Made by a program: the position numbers and the translations under genes. From NCBI GenBank assembly GCA_047967505.1, contig CM106540.1: DNA of 64,000 nucleotides; one strand, written 5' to 3'. Each line of letters begins with the position of its first letter. The stretch's first letter is position 1. Under the pieces are notes generated by a model. The model saw only the letters and a list, made by a program, of their open reading frames with translations, ran no database searches and was not told where the DNA came from. The stretch comes from Dipteris shenzhenensis. Its lineage: Eukaryota > Polypodiophyta > Polypodiopsida > Gleicheniales. Positions 32,535 to 45,412 of this stretch are shown here, in pieces.

Positions 32535-34275
32535 CCTGAATTTACATTGGGCAACGCCTACAGTTGGAGGCTGCAGCTTGGACTCCCTCGAGAGAGCATC
32601 ATTGGGCAGTGGCAAGTTTCCCAAGAGGTTATCTCCGAAATTTGGTCATGCTTATGAACCACCCGCAAACCATGGAAAATTTCCAATTTTTGGATGGTGA
32701 AGGTTTGCCCATTAGTCCATGGCAGGTGTAGATGCGCATAGATGGCAGATGTCCTCACTACGCGATAGGGATGTGAAGACAATCCCACATCGCCTTTGAA
32801 GCTACCTTGCAACACAGGGGATCTGGATGGGCCCCCTCTAGATTGTTGCCACGACACAAAGGATGCGAAGAGAAAGAAAGTTTATAAAAGTCTTTGGAAG
32901 ACCGATGGGTCTATGAGACTGTGAAAAACCTGATACAATGAGCTGTGGTAGTGGAGCTACTAAACGAGCATCCACACCAATGCAAAATGCAAAAAATGCA
33001 AAATGGCAGTACTAGGTCCTAAGTACAACATAGCCATGTCGGTAGTCGACTATATATCAATCTCAGCATCATCATCAACATCATCATCATCATCAACTGC
33101 AAGACGTCAGGATGGATGAGGCAGTGGAGGCATGAGGTCGGTAATAGAGTGTTGTCGCCCCCTCAAAGGTGCAATCCTAGCACATCTCTTGGTCGTAGCT
33201 CTGTGTCTAAGTAGGGCCACTGTGATCCCCGTTGGTTGGGCTCCGACTCTAAACAAGGAGGGGATGTCCCCCAGTGTAATTTGTGTGTCAATCCTCTGTC
33301 TGAGCTGTCGGGTCACTGGCTCTGGGTCACGGTCATGTTGAGGCCTCATCCGCAGGGTCTATGTGGTTTGGCTGAAAGAACTCCGTGATAGAGCTCTGAG
33401 AGGGATCAACCGAGGAAGAAGTATGATTCTGGCTCCGTGCTCGGAGTATCCTCTCGCGGTGTCTAAGCGTCTCATGGAAACCTGCCAAACATCGCTGGTC
33501 TGGGTAGGAGAGGAAACGGGCCAAAATCCCATAGCTATCTTTGAAGAGGCAGTAGAAACGCCCTCGGATCTCATAGTAAACATGACACCTGAAGATGAAA
33601 TGCTCCTCTGTCTCAACCTCCTGCATGTCACACAATGTGCATATGTGCCTTTCCCTAGGTAGTCGCTTTGCTTTGCCGCTCTCGATACGAAGTCTGTGTG
33701 AGGAAACCCGGAACTGCCCAAGAGAGATCCTCAGTGAGTGGGGTAGGTGAATTTGCGTATATCCTGGTGGGTCAATGAAACCCTCTGCTGTGATATGTAA
33801 GAAGTGATCTCTGTAGAAGCCCAATTTCATTGGAAGATCACTTGGGCCCAACCAGGTCCGGAATGTGTGTAGCTGTAGTAGACCCTCACGGATAACCTGG
33901 TTGACCTCGTGTGATAGGAGGGCAGAAACGGAGCATCCATACTGTACTGGAATGGAGGTAGTCTGTCCATGTGGAGCCCCAGCCCCCCAAACCATCTCTT
34001 TGTGCGTGCATACCAACACCTCTGGTCTCCCCCTGCTGCAAGTGCCATAGAAGAGGATAGGGCTAGTCATGGTAGCCTTTCATGGAGCGAGGTATTTGTT
34101 GTATTGTCCTCCACCCTGGTTGCTAGCCCTTGTTTTAGAGATTCCCTAGCAATGAGCTGGGTTCTCTAGAAATGGGCTTTCTAGCATTTCTTCCTCGATC
34201 AGCAATCCACGGATGACCGATTTGTATGGTTAGTTTTTCAAGCATAAATAGAAAGTTCTTTCTCTTGAGAAAAAA
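32535..34275 (+). mobile_element. 5'-truncated LINE (plus), split by a type-3 LINE
   Basis: The 11-bp aaggcctgaat at 32524-32534 recurs at 34276-34286 after an A8 run (34270-34277). The insert body is 32535-32872 plus 34079-34269, about 530 bp, with a type-3 LINE at 32873-34078 between. A plus frame contains EIWSCL, a stop, then TTRKPWKISNFWM, reminiscent of the C-terminal part of plant LINE ORF2, but the family is uncertain. Removing the whole insert rejoins gypsy RT residues MNDIF and RPYLDK. Confidence 0.7.
32873..34078 (-). pseudogene. Type-3 LINE, 5'-truncated, C-terminal half
   Basis: The minus ORF 34070-33333 has FYRDHFLHITAEGFIDPPGY, then SLRISLGQF and the zinc motif CTLCDMQEVETEEHFIFRC. 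A frameshifted continuation (33349-33107) holds RQRIDTQITLGDIPSLFRVGA. It matches 42840-43704 closely. The 3'-UTR includes repeated gcaaaatgcaaaa words and cat repeats and ends in aaagaaag (complement of TTTC). It lies inside the LINE at 32535-34275. Confidence 0.85.
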
Positions 34276-34870
34276 AAGGCCTGAATATATCATTCATCCA
34301 TTGTTGAAAGGTGGCAGGAATATTAGTGAGACCAAATGGTAATACTAGGAATGCCCATACCTCGTTCTATGCCTAGTCTTATAAACATTTTCTTCAACAA
34401 TTCTTATCTATTGACAACCCATAGCTAGAAAGTATTAGCACACACTAAACAGTCCATGAGATCATAGGATAATTATTCTTGATCGGAAACTTATTCACTT
34501 TCTTGTAATTGATATATGTGTGTATCCCGCCATATCCTTCTTATCAACCACTAGCACAGTCTATGGAGATTTACTTGGCCTAATTTCACCAATCCTCACA
34601 TTTTAAATACATCAACATAATCATTCTTTATTCTTGTGATTAATAATTTCTCTGAAGAATATAGAATTATTTTTGTTTGACAAACAACAAAACTCTCAAA
34701 AGAAAAAGGAATGGTCATACATTGAAAGATTTCAAAATCAGCATCATATAATAAATTAACTACTTTCAAAGTATCAATAATATTTGAAGATGATTCTGAT
34801 GCATCATTGTTCTCTCATAAGACAGGGAAAAGTGATATCTAGAAATCAATTTGGTGAAGCTTGGGAGTCG
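34276..34870 (-). pseudogene. Old Ty3/gypsy RT relic, first piece
   Basis: Minus translation of 34620-34279, across several stops and shifts, gives [54 protein letters not shown], the N-terminal half of a gypsy RT. Sequence up to about 34870 on the high side (KLLITRIKNDYVDVF) fits the pre-RT linker. This is the oldest recognisable element of the nest. Protease and Gag were not found. Confidence 0.72.
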
Positions 34871-35229
34871 ATCAAGAAATATAGCGGGTTTAAATGTCAG
34901 GAAAATTTATGGCTATTGACTCCATTGGGTTCTTAGCAGTGTTTCCTAAAGATTTATCATGGATGAGGATATTCCTCAAAGACATAAGTTGCTCAAAAAA
35001 AGGGATCTGCCTTTGGGGTGACTTGTGGAATAAAGTTAAAAACAAGTGGTTGACATGGAGGGAAATCAGGAGAGAGAGTGGCATGATAAATAGTGACCAA
35101 CCTCTAATTAGCAATAGGCTATCACTGTGGGATAATGGACAAGTGGAACGGAAAGTAGCCACCCAACAGAAAGTTCTTGGCAATGCTCGGGTTCGCTGAA
35201 ATCTTTTCCCTGGTTCTTCAGATATAGTA
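34871..35229 (+). other. Unrecognised ORF (34894-35199) in unassigned DNA
   Basis: A 101-codon plus ORF contains GICLWGDLWNKVKNKWLTWREI and a charged C terminus. The W-rich WNKVKNKWLTW stretch is reminiscent of LINE ORF2 C-terminal regions, but no diagnostic motif is present. It sits between the gypsy relic and a type-3 LINE fragment, so it is more likely transposon debris than a host gene. Confidence 0.3.
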
Positions 35230-35740
35230 GTTGAATCATAAACATCTTAAACTCCAAACGGAAGAAGAGTGGCAATAGCAATAAATGGGCATTTGGATCC
35301 GAATTGATATGGAACAAAGGTATCCCTGAGAAGCGATGCATGCTTCTATGGAATGGAGGCAGTCTGTCCATATGTAGTTCCAAGCCCACAAACCACCTGT
35401 GTGTCCGGGCATAGCAAGCCCTCCATCTTGTTCCAGTGGGATAGATGAAGTCAAGTCCAGCCATGGCAATCTGTGCCGTCTAGATGCCATGGTACTAAGG
35501 TCTCTGACTCTGGCGATAAGTGACCACCTGTGAGACAACATCAAGGAATAACACCAAACTCTGCTGTTAGAATATGATGTGGGACCGAGTAGTCTCTCTA
35601 TATGGGATTAGTATGTCTAGGATAGATCTAATCCCCCAAAAGGGACTACCATACATGCACGTTGGGCAGACGACGAGCGGAAGAGAAGAGACTTGGTTCT
35701 GGGATCCTGAAAAATGTGAGTCAAACCACTAACGAACAAG
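35230..35740 (-). pseudogene. Type-3 LINE fragment
   Basis: Minus frames read RWRACYARTHRWFVGLELHM, DRLPPF and, further up, MYGSPFWG. These match the RWFERLGLHMDRLPP and MYDSPCWGPD segments of the copy at 41924-43087. Stops and shifts abound and neither end is well defined. Confidence 0.6.
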
Positions 35741-37479
35741 TCTGGCTAGTACCCTCTGCTCAAACGGGGCTGCATAGCTGGTCACATCATGAAGATCGGA
35801 CCTAAAAAGAGACCTCCAGGTATGTATAGAGCCCCATCAAAGCTAAACTACTCTCAGTACGCTGCCACTAGATTTTGCAGATTCATTGCAAACAGCCACA
35901 AGAAATGTGGGGCTTTAAAAGTGTCAATGCTTGGCAACCATTATTACCACTCCGAGCAAACTGGTAAGGCTTTCTGATACTTGGAGACTTCCTGGGGGTT
36001 GTTTGATATGTCTCAAGACTCTTGGTGATGTCATTCTCATATATGCATCTCAATCTAATCTACCATTTTTTACTGTACATAGAATTTAGAGAAATCCTTT
36101 GTGCATCACAAACGTCAAATCAAAAAAATGGAGGTACTTTCATAAGCTTTGTTGGAAATCATCTAGCACTCCAAGATGTTTATATGATTTCCAAGCTGCT
36201 AATGATAGTGGAGACTTTTCTCACAGTGTGGGAGTCTGGGATATTGTCATTATTTACAAAGTGTGGCTTGAGGTATCTTTAGATATTGCAAAGGATCGGC
36301 ATCCTCGTCTTCCTCTTGATTTACAATTTTGACGATTGGTTTTCTCCTCTCTCCACACTAGAATTGCTGGAGATACTATCATAACCGTCCTTTGTGCTTA
36401 TTTTCTTGAGATGTCATGCCGCTGACACTTTCCAACACAACGAATTGTAAAACAGGAAATTGTCCAAAGAGTTTTGCACAATTCCTATGGATTATTGAGC
36501 CCTTCTCTTTGACACAAAAGCATGAGATGCCATAAGATTGTTTTGGTGCTTTTGTGATGTTATTCAAAGTCATGGATTTTTTTTAGTAGCTATCGAAATG
36601 CTTGCTCTTTGAAGCAATCAATATTTTGTATTAACAATGATATGGGGATTCCTCCTTGCACAACTAACATGATATACTTAGACACATGAAAAATTGACTT
36701 ACCCCGAATGAATCCACAACACAGTCAGCCCAACATTCAAAGCCTGACTTTCATATGTAGAATGCTATAGAGTATAAACTTGCAAAAGAAACATAGTCTG
36801 TCTGGAAATACTATAATCATTATGTTTCAATCAAGTACAAACATTGCCTGATTTTACCTTTAAATTGCCCATATTTTGCTTATGTGCGATGCTCAAAATT
36901 GCCATAAAATACCGTTGCAATGTGATATGTTTGTCGACTCCAAAGTTCAAACCTGGAGGGAATTGAAAAGAAGGCATCAAAAGTATATCATAGAGTGAAA
37001 AATATAACTCAAATGTACGTCTAGAAATTCAAAAAATGCGGATAATAAAAGCATCTCCATGGATCCAAAAAGTTGGAGGTTGCAACAAGTTTCAATTTGA
37101 TAGGTGAAATTAGTTTCTTATCATTTCAATATGTCTATTACCACACTACTCTCATAGATTAATCTGTGCCTTGACATTTCAAAATGGTTTTGACTGCACT
37201 CAAAGCAAGGTATCTTTTTCCAACCAAAGAACACATTTTTTGATCGCTATGCAAAATTACCTTAAAATTTGAAATTATTAATTTAGCTCGCTACCTTGGC
37301 CTTCCTATTAAGGCCCAAGCCTGATTGAGGCTTTACTTGGTGTTTCTTGCTACAAATGGCATGGAAAGGAAGCTATGAATGCAACATATTGAGCTTTCAC
37401 CTTCCTAAGAACATAACTCACTAACGTTCTTAAAAGCAATAGTGAGGATGGAGTGCTCTCAATGAAGCTTTGAAAATGT
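35741..37479. other. Unassigned stretch
   Basis: Only short ORFs occur (35789-35977, 36022-36332), none with a recognisable domain. The DNA is AT-rich, without terminal repeats, primer sites or tRNA-like sequences that I could see. Probably old transposon remains or unique intergenic DNA. Confidence 0.3.
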
Positions 37480-40400
37480 CCTCTTAGCCCCTCTTTCAGC
37501 CTCTCCCTTCCCCTCTCTCAGCCTCTCTCTCCCCCTCTCATCCTATCCCTCTCTCTCAACCCTTCCTCGTTCCTATCTCCCTTAGCCTCCCTCTGCTTAG
37601 CTTTCCTTTAGGTTCTCTCCTTCCTCTCTTCTCCTTCCGGTAGCGCTCCCCTCTTCCCTCTCCAAACAACGGATGGAACATTTTGGTGTTCAAGTCTGCC
37701 TTCCACAACCGATTGCTGAATGAAACCCCATTCAGGCAATCTTCAACCGCTTCCACCAGCCACGAGGACCGTTACTTTTCTAAAAGATGAGCTACTGCAA
37801 CTCAAAAAAGATGTGGAGTTTGAAAGCGCTACTACTCTCTTCGCATGCATCCATGGGTCCCGCCTTTCCAGATCTCAGGCTCGGGACTGGATACTTGTTG
37901 CCCTCCACCCAGACTTGTTGTCCCATGCCTTTAAGATGTTCGACTTTTGGGCCGAGGTTTTTTCTAGGTGGCTTTTGATTCTCCAGAGGCTGCGAGTTCT
38001 GTGCTAAAAGCTAGTCCCTTAGCCCTTGGTTCCGATTGACAGGATGTCTACTTCCATGGGACTGGGGGCTTTGTCCATTGTGGATTTCTCTCCTCTGCAG
38101 AGCTATTCTAGGTGATTTTTGGCACAGGTGATAGTTGTTTCAGCCATAAGGTTGGACAAGGTATTCCACCCCAAATCCTCTCATCTATGAGAATTGTTAG
38201 TTGGAATATATAGGGCTTGGCGGTATGCCTTATCGTTGCCGAAAATACTTGATTTGCAATCAACTTCACCCAGGTGTCATTGGGGGACCTATTAACAAAC
38301 TCTTTATCCAAGAACACAAATTGGATGCCAAAGACTGCCCAAAGTCAGGTTTTAGACATTTGTCTTGGGCACTAGGGGTAGAACTTGCATCTCAGTTTCA
38401 GCGTCTATTCTTCCCCTCATTGTGGGACATGGTGCCATTATCCCCTCCAGAGCTCAGTGGATTATTTTATTTATTGGAGGTTGTAAGGTTTGCCTTCTCA
38501 ATCTGTAAGCCCTAAATAATAGAGGGGAACATGCACCGTTTTGGAAAGAGCTTTTATCTTGGGGGGCCCTCGCAAATTCTTGGATTATTGGAGGTTATTT
38601 CAACATAGTGGAATTACCTTCAGATAAAAAAGGGGGAAGAGGAGGAGGCATACTAGAGAGAGCTTCTTGGGATGCCTTCCTTTTTTAGTTTAGTGGGTGG
38701 CAAAGGTGCATGGATAGATGATGCCTTTCACACTTTGCGACATTCTCTTTTGTTCTCATGGTCAAACAAGAGGTTGCTTATGCCCATTCATACGAGGATA
38801 TGCCCATTCATACGAGGATAGATAGATTCTACGTGGATGATGGCCTTGGACAGAGGAGGTTTGATTTGCATTGTGCCGGGTGTATCCACTTCAGATCACT
38901 TTCCGGTAGTTTTGACCCTCATTGGAGAGGCCGTTCGGCCAGTATCAAAATTCCAGATGACTTATATACAAAGGAGGGTCTTACAGAGGATGTCTTGAAG
39001 ATTTGGGTATCTCGCATGTAGGGTGGGGTAGTATCTCCTTCTCATATGGCAGCAGCCCTCCCTGGTATTTGCGATTTTTATCACACTACCGCTAGCACCA
39101 GAAGAGCGGACATTTCCATACAGGAGAAAGGCTCAAATAGCAGCTTACAGCCTTGCAGAGGGAAGAGCACAAACGGCCTACTAATGCTTAGATTCATGAG
39201 CGCCTTGCAGCAGCGAGGGATCATTAGCAGAGTTTGCATGATCAGAGAGAAAAGTATGCCTTTTATGAACGGAATCATTTTGATACAGATGGGAGGGAGA
39301 GTCCACAAGGACTTTTTCTTTGCGATTTGGCCTAGGCATGGTAGAGAAAGTATTTCTCAACTTGTTGACTCGAATGGTGTTTTGCAAATAGATCCTGATG
39401 TCGTTTTACACATTTCTATACATTTGTATGTCTCCCTCTTATCAGCAGATCCTAACACAACAGCTAGAGATGATGCAAGACATAGAGTGCGGCAACATAT
39501 CCCTATATTGGTGGAACCTTACATGACAGCTATGCTTGATGCTCCATTTAACAATTAGGAATTCAGAACTGCACTTTCGACCCTGCATACGGGCAAATGA
39601 CCAGGTTCAGATGGATTGTCACCTTCCTTATTTATTACTTTTTGGGATATGATTGAGGATCACTTGATCTCAGCCCTGCAGGGCATATGGGACTCTGATA
39701 CTATGCCTGATTCGCTAATAGAGGGTTTCATTCACCTAACCCCAAAGGGAGGTTGTAGGAATTCTCTCTCAATGGAGGCCCATCACTCTTTTGGGAACTT
39801 ATTATAAGATTTTGGCCAAAGCCATCAGTTTGCGTTTGCAGCCCTTTCTTTCGATATACAAACAGGTTTTGTGCATGGCAGAAGTATATTTGATAACATT
39901 TTCTTATTTTGGGAAGCTTCTCATCAGTGGGCTACCCTCTTACAGTATGGATTCTCAAATGCATGGATTAGGGGGGACTCCTCCCTGTACAAATCAGCCC
40001 ACAACCAGATACTTATTAGAGGTGTAAAGGGAGAAACGTTTCAGATTTCCAGATAAGTTTGTCAGGGATGCCCTCTTGCTCCTTTTCTCTACTCATTTAT
40101 GGCTGAAGTGTTGAGTATATTTTTGGCAGCTCAGGCAGATATCATGGGGCTGAGACTACCTTTGAGACAGAATGAGGAACTTCTGGACAGTGAGTTGGCT
40201 GATGATACTGTTGTTTTTTTGGATGCCAATACATACAATCTCACCTCATTCAGTGAAGCCATGGATTAGTTCTATTTGGCAGCAGGTGCACATCGTAATT
40301 GGTATAAATCCAATGGTTTCTAGATCAGCGACCAGGATACTCCAGATTGGGGGACCGGTTTCAGATTCACTTGGATCCAAAGGGGTGTTTCTACCAGATA

Positions 40401-43400
40401 TTTGGGCTGCAAGTTCAGTTTGGGTATCTCTCCCTCACAAGAGTTTGCCCCTGTGTTGGAGAGTATTAGAACGAAACTCCTTTTTTGGAGTTCAGCTATA
40501 AACTTGACCTCGGTTCCAGGGTGGTGGTGGTCAACCAAGTATTGTTGGCCACGGCTTGGTTCGTATGCTCTTGGTGTTGTCATTCTAGGGACTGCATTAC
40601 TCAGCTTATAAGGCCAATAAGCAATTTCTTTGGAGTGGTCTGGATGGTTTGGCAAACACCAAAGCTAGCGTGGCTTGGGAAACCCTCATTCTTTCCACTC
40701 GGGAAGGACTTAATATTATAGAACCAGACCTACAAAGCAGAGCTCTTCATGCAAGATGGTGATTTGGAGGGACTTTTTCATTCATTGCATAAAGTCTTGT
40801 TCTCCTTCCATAGGTGGAGATTGGATGGATAGCACCAGGTGGATAGTTACTTGAGCCCGTCTCAAGATCCCCTCCTCCCCTCTTATGGCTGCCATCTTGA
40901 AAGCCTGGGCCAGCTTCAAGTAGTACTCTCCAGAGAGTGCCCCCAACCTTTCAGGAAGAGATTGAAGGCAGCTTGTCATGTGGAATGACATCATACTTGA
41001 TGACCATGGTAGATCCTTGGGCTCTTCTTCATACATGCAGTGGTCTAGATGGGAGAGAGGTCATGCTTCCTTGGTGGGCTCTTGGAAGGATTTCATAAGA
41101 CTTCCAGACGAACAACAATGTACACTAGTAAGCCACCTCAGAGGAAGTGCAGGGAGAATTCTTCAGATAGGTGCCGCTATACCTTTCAATTGGGTACTCC
41201 TTGGTGACAGGTATCTTTCTCCTGATACTTGGCTTGGAGCCTTTATGAGATTGGGAATCCCTCTTCAAGTCGTAGGGCTTTCACGCTCAGATAGGGATGC
41301 CTTGGTCTTCAATGTTCATTCTGGGGGAGATCTTCGGATGCTATACTTATGCATTTTCCCTTTCTGCCTATCAAATTTGTAGGCCATGTGGAGCAGAGCT
41401 TCTTGGATTCAGGATGGTACCTAGACCCTAACCCAAATCTCATTCCCTTGGGCTCTCAGAGACTTTGGATTTATGAAGGGGTCCGAATCAAGTATTTGCA
41501 ATGGGATCCTGGAGAATAAGAATGGATTGATACATGACATCGAGAGAAGAGCCTTCCCTTAATTCGATACACGGTGAGCAATGCCAGGAAATATTAGGCT
41601 AGAGGCCTACTACAACACTTCATTGGGAGACTTTTCAATTTTTTGTAGATTTGGCAAATAATTTTTGGATGCAACTTTGGAAATCCCTCAGGAGCAAAAA
41701 GAACACCCTTTTGTTTTGGCCGTGTATACATGGAGGGATTGCAGTGAACCAGTGAAGGTTGAAGCTTTAGTGCAGATTCCACTTGTGCTCACTGCCTTTC
41801 TGTTATGGAGACCATCCAGCATTGTATCTTTCTGACGTGATCATGGAACCATGGACCACATTCTGACGCTCAGATGTATCATCGAGGAGGCGAGGTCACG
41901 GAAGCAGAGGGTTTATTGTTGCTTTGTGGATTTTCGCAAGGCATTTGACACGGTCCCGAGAGCCCGCCTCATACGGCACCTACAGGACTTGGGTTATGAC
42001 CAGGAGATCATTTGGGCTGTCATGGCACTTTACGAGAGTTTCTGGCAAAGTTCGGGCAGGATCCGGGTGGACAGACGAGATCATGAGTACCATCGGGGTC
42101 AAACAAGGGTGTCCTTTGTCGCCTACCTTGTTTGGCCTCTACATTGACGAGCTTGAGACAGTGATGCAGACACAGGGGGGTGTAGGTTGCTCTCTTGCGG
42201 GCACGCTGATCCAGATTTTGCTCTATGCAGATGACGTGGCTCTCTTGTCTTCCTCAGCAGAGGGGCTTCAGAGACACCTAGACGCACTACAGTCCTTTTG
42301 TGAGTGTCATGATTTGAAGGTCAACCTGGGTAAAACCAAGGTCATGATCTTCAATACATCTCGAGCCATCATGCGTCAGGAGCAGTTCACATTTGTGGGG
42401 TCATTTGTTGAGATAGTTTCATCATACACTTATCTTGGGATTATCTTCTCCGGACCGAGCTTCACTATGAGACCCGCGATGCAGGCACGCTTGAGTAGAG
42501 GGTATGCCTCATTGGCCAGGCTAGAGAGGCAATGCTTCCACTCACACTTTCAGGATCCATGCACCAAGGGGTTGCTTTTTGACTCCTTGGCTCGCCCAGC
42601 GGGGATGTACGACAGCCCTTGTTGGGGGCCAGACTTGTCGGATGCAGAGTGGGCCCATGTGGAGCAGCTACAGGTTCTCATGCTATCATGGATGATTCGT
42701 GGTAAGTCATCCGTTCCTCACCAGATCATTCAGGCTGAGTTTGGGTCACCCCCTTTACAACTAGATGCTGCATTTCAGGTCATCACATATCTGTACCGAG
42801 TTAGGGAATATAAGGATTATACCTCGGGGCGTAGCAGGCTACCATGGATAGCTCTATTCTCTTCTATGACACTTGTAGCAGGAGGAGATCAGAGGTGTTG
42901 GTATGCACGTACAGAGAGATGGTTTGAGCGACTGGGGCTCCACATGGATAGACTACCTCCCTCCCAGTATAGCATGGATGCTCCGTTCTCTCCCCTCTTA
43001 TCACACAAGTCAACCAGGTTATCCGTGAGGATCTACTACAACTACACACTTTTCGGACCTGGTTGGAACCGAGTGAACTCCCAGTGAAGCTTAGCTTCTA
43101 CAGAGATCACTTCTTACATATCACAGCGGAGGGTTTCATTGACCCACCAGGATACACACAGATTCACCTACCCCACTCGATGAGGATCTCTCTTGGACAG
43201 TTCCCGGTCTCTTTACACAAACTTCGCATCGAGAGCGGCAAAGCAGAGCGACTACCCAGGGAGCAGCGCATATGCACACTATGTGACATACAGGAGGTTG
43301 AGACAGAGGAGCATTTCATCTTCAGGTGTCCTGTGTACTATGAGATCCGAGGACGTTTCCACTGCCTCTTCAGAGATAGTTATGGGATTTTAGCCCATTT

Positions 43401-44655
43401 CCTCTCCTACCCAGACCAGCGGTGTTTGGCAAGTTTCATTCATGAGACACTTAGACACCACGAGAGGATACTCCGAGCACGGAGACATGAGCATACTTCT
43501 TCCTCGGTTGATCCCTCTCAGAGCTCTATCACGGAGTTCTTTCAGCTAGATCACATGGACCCCAACGAGACGAGGCCTCGACATGACTATGACCCGGAGC
43601 CCGTGACCCGACATCTCAGACAAAGGATCGACACACAAATCACACTTGGAGACATCCCCTCCTTGTTTAGAGTCGGAGCCCGCGACCGACGGGGGTCACA
43701 GTAGCCCTAGTTAGACGTAGAGCTACGACCAGCAGGAGACGTGCCAAGACCGCCACCTCTGAGTGGCCGACAACGCCCTATTGCCGACTTCATGCCTCCA
43801 CTGCCTCATCCATCCTAATATCTTGCTGTTGCTGGGGATGATGATGATGCTGAGATTGATATATAGTCGACCATCGACATGACTATGTTGTACTTAGGAC
43901 TTAGGATTTAGTACTGCCATTCTGCATTTTTGCATTTTTTTGCATTTTGCATTTTGCATTGGTATGGACGCTCGTTTAGTAGCTCCACTACCACAGCTCG
44001 TTGTATCAGGATTTTCACAGTCTCATAGACCCATCGGTCTTCCGAAGACTTTAATAAACTTTCTTTCTTTCTTTCTACTCTCTATATGACTTGGGGATCA
44101 ATAGCTTGGCTATCTCTTTTTGCGCCTCAGGTCCTATATGAGAGACATGACCTCTCTTGGGCTTTACGGGCTCGACAACAGGTAGTTGAGGCATGTTGCT
44201 TGGATGATGTTCCGATATAGACCTGCACATGGATTAGTCAATACATTTTGGGAGATTTTAGCGAGCATATCAGCATGGCATATATGGAGGTCTAGATGCA
44301 CAGAGATCTTGGACGGCTCCCAGGTTCATCCCGCTCACACATTGGCCACTATCTGCACAAACACAATACATACCTTAATGGCCATATGGGTGAGGATGCA
44401 GGATCTTCGCGTGCAGCCTCCTCTAGGAGGGTGGTGTTTCTTAGGGAATGGAGGGGCTCTCCTATTTCTTTGAATCACCTACTGGGTTGAGATGGCACCT
44501 CTAGACCTCAACCGTGGTTGCTCCATTGCTATGATTAGCAGTTTGCTTTGACCCATCTAGGGTGAACATATTGTACTGCATGATTTTTCTCCCTTGAGGT
44601 ATCTCAGGGAGGGTCTTTCATACTTAATAGAAGTCTTTTATTTGAAATAAAAATA
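37480..44655 (+). mobile_element. LINE J, degenerate type-2 LINE split by LINE I
   Basis: The order is: polypyrimidine leader (37484-37680); ORF1 remnant (37720-38007, LQLKKDVEFESATTLFACI, DUF4283-like); ORF2 endonuclease start (IVSWNI, stop, GLGG; FIQEHKLDAKD at about 38310-38340); RSLSGSF region 38890; RT 39530-40260 (QTGFVHGRSIFDNIFLFWEA, VCQGCPLAPFLYSF, SELADDTVVFLD with LADD at about 40195-40206); then C-terminal pieces to 41830 and 44075-44490 (WEILASISAWHIWRSRC). The A-rich 3' end is near 44655. Many stops; not functional. LINE K is a closer-to-complete relative in its C-terminal half. Confidence 0.8.
41839..44074 (+). mobile_element. LINE I, best-preserved type-3 LINE (5'-truncated)
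   Basis: It begins at RT motif GTMDHILTLRCIIEEA, then DFRKAFDTV. After one frameshift near 42050 come IKQGCPLSPTLF-like VKQGCPLSPTLFGLYIDELE, LLYADDVALLSS (42221-42256), NLGKTKVMIFN and SYTYLGIIFSG. After a second shift near 43065 come FYRDHFLHITAEGF, the zinc motif CTLCDIQEVETEEHFIFRC and a tail with SSITEFFQ and ITLGDIPSLFRVGA, ending at 43704. The 3'-UTR carries gcattttgcatttt words and ends in (TTTC)3-4 at 44059-44074. The clade is uncertain; it resembles RTE/CR1-like RTs more than the L1-like types 1 and 2. No endonuclease is present. It is inserted in LINE J. Confidence 0.85.
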
Positions 44656-45412
44656 AATTGTGTTCACCAAAATCTGCAACTAAGTGCTAGAAACTATAAT
44701 GGAAGCTTGAAATCGTAGTTCTGACAGAATCTGTACATAGTAGGGACAGAAACAAAGAAATCGTCCGGACATTCGACAATATGTTAGACAACAACTGGCA
44801 CAGGTTCCATACAATTCGTACAACTATATAGACGGGGTCAAAGTACAACTGAAAACAATTGAAAATCTATAGAGCCCTGTCAAGCCTATATGGAAGGTGG
44901 TTTTTAAGCAAATGGCGCATGCCGTGCATGTATAGAAGGTGGCCTGGAAGCAAATGGTGACGGAATCTAAGCTGGAATATCAGAACAAGATCGCAAAAGT
45001 GATGTAGGCATCGGTCGTGGGAATCTCTACAAATGTGAGACAGGCGCTGGTTGTGGGAGCTAACGAGCAGGTGGAAGAGTTGAACAGCATTTGCAAGACC
45101 TGTGTAGATGAGATTCTCAGTTGAATTTTGAGCTGCTATATTTTACTAAAACTCCCAAACCCATACCAATGCACAGGCTACAAGCTTCTCGATTAGAATT
45201 TAACCTGCTCTATTTTGCAACTCCCAAACCCGGACCAACACTCAAACTCACAACCCTAGATTAATGCTTGAAGCATACAAACAAAAGCCACTCCCACCGT
45301 TACTTCATTGCACATCGAGTCAGCTCCCGTCTTCACACGTAGCTTTCAATTTCTTGAGAGGAAGGTGGGCTGAGCAATGAGCACAAAGGGAGGCAAGTAG
45401 GAGCAAGAGATC
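44656..45412. other. Unassigned stretch
   Basis: No recognisable protein. It contains a repeated phrase around actcccaaaccc (about 45150 and 45223). It lies next to a possible minus-strand primer site, so it could be LTR-element interior. Confidence 0.3.

Noticed and set aside
35789-35977. 62-codon basic ORF as a possible small host gene
   Set aside because: No recognisable domain, no conserved neighbour, and it lies among LINE debris; left as unassigned.
42864-43049. Short minus ORF matching 33865-34050
   Set aside because: Both are antisense of the same type-3 LINE segment, so their similarity reflects the LINE, not a gene.
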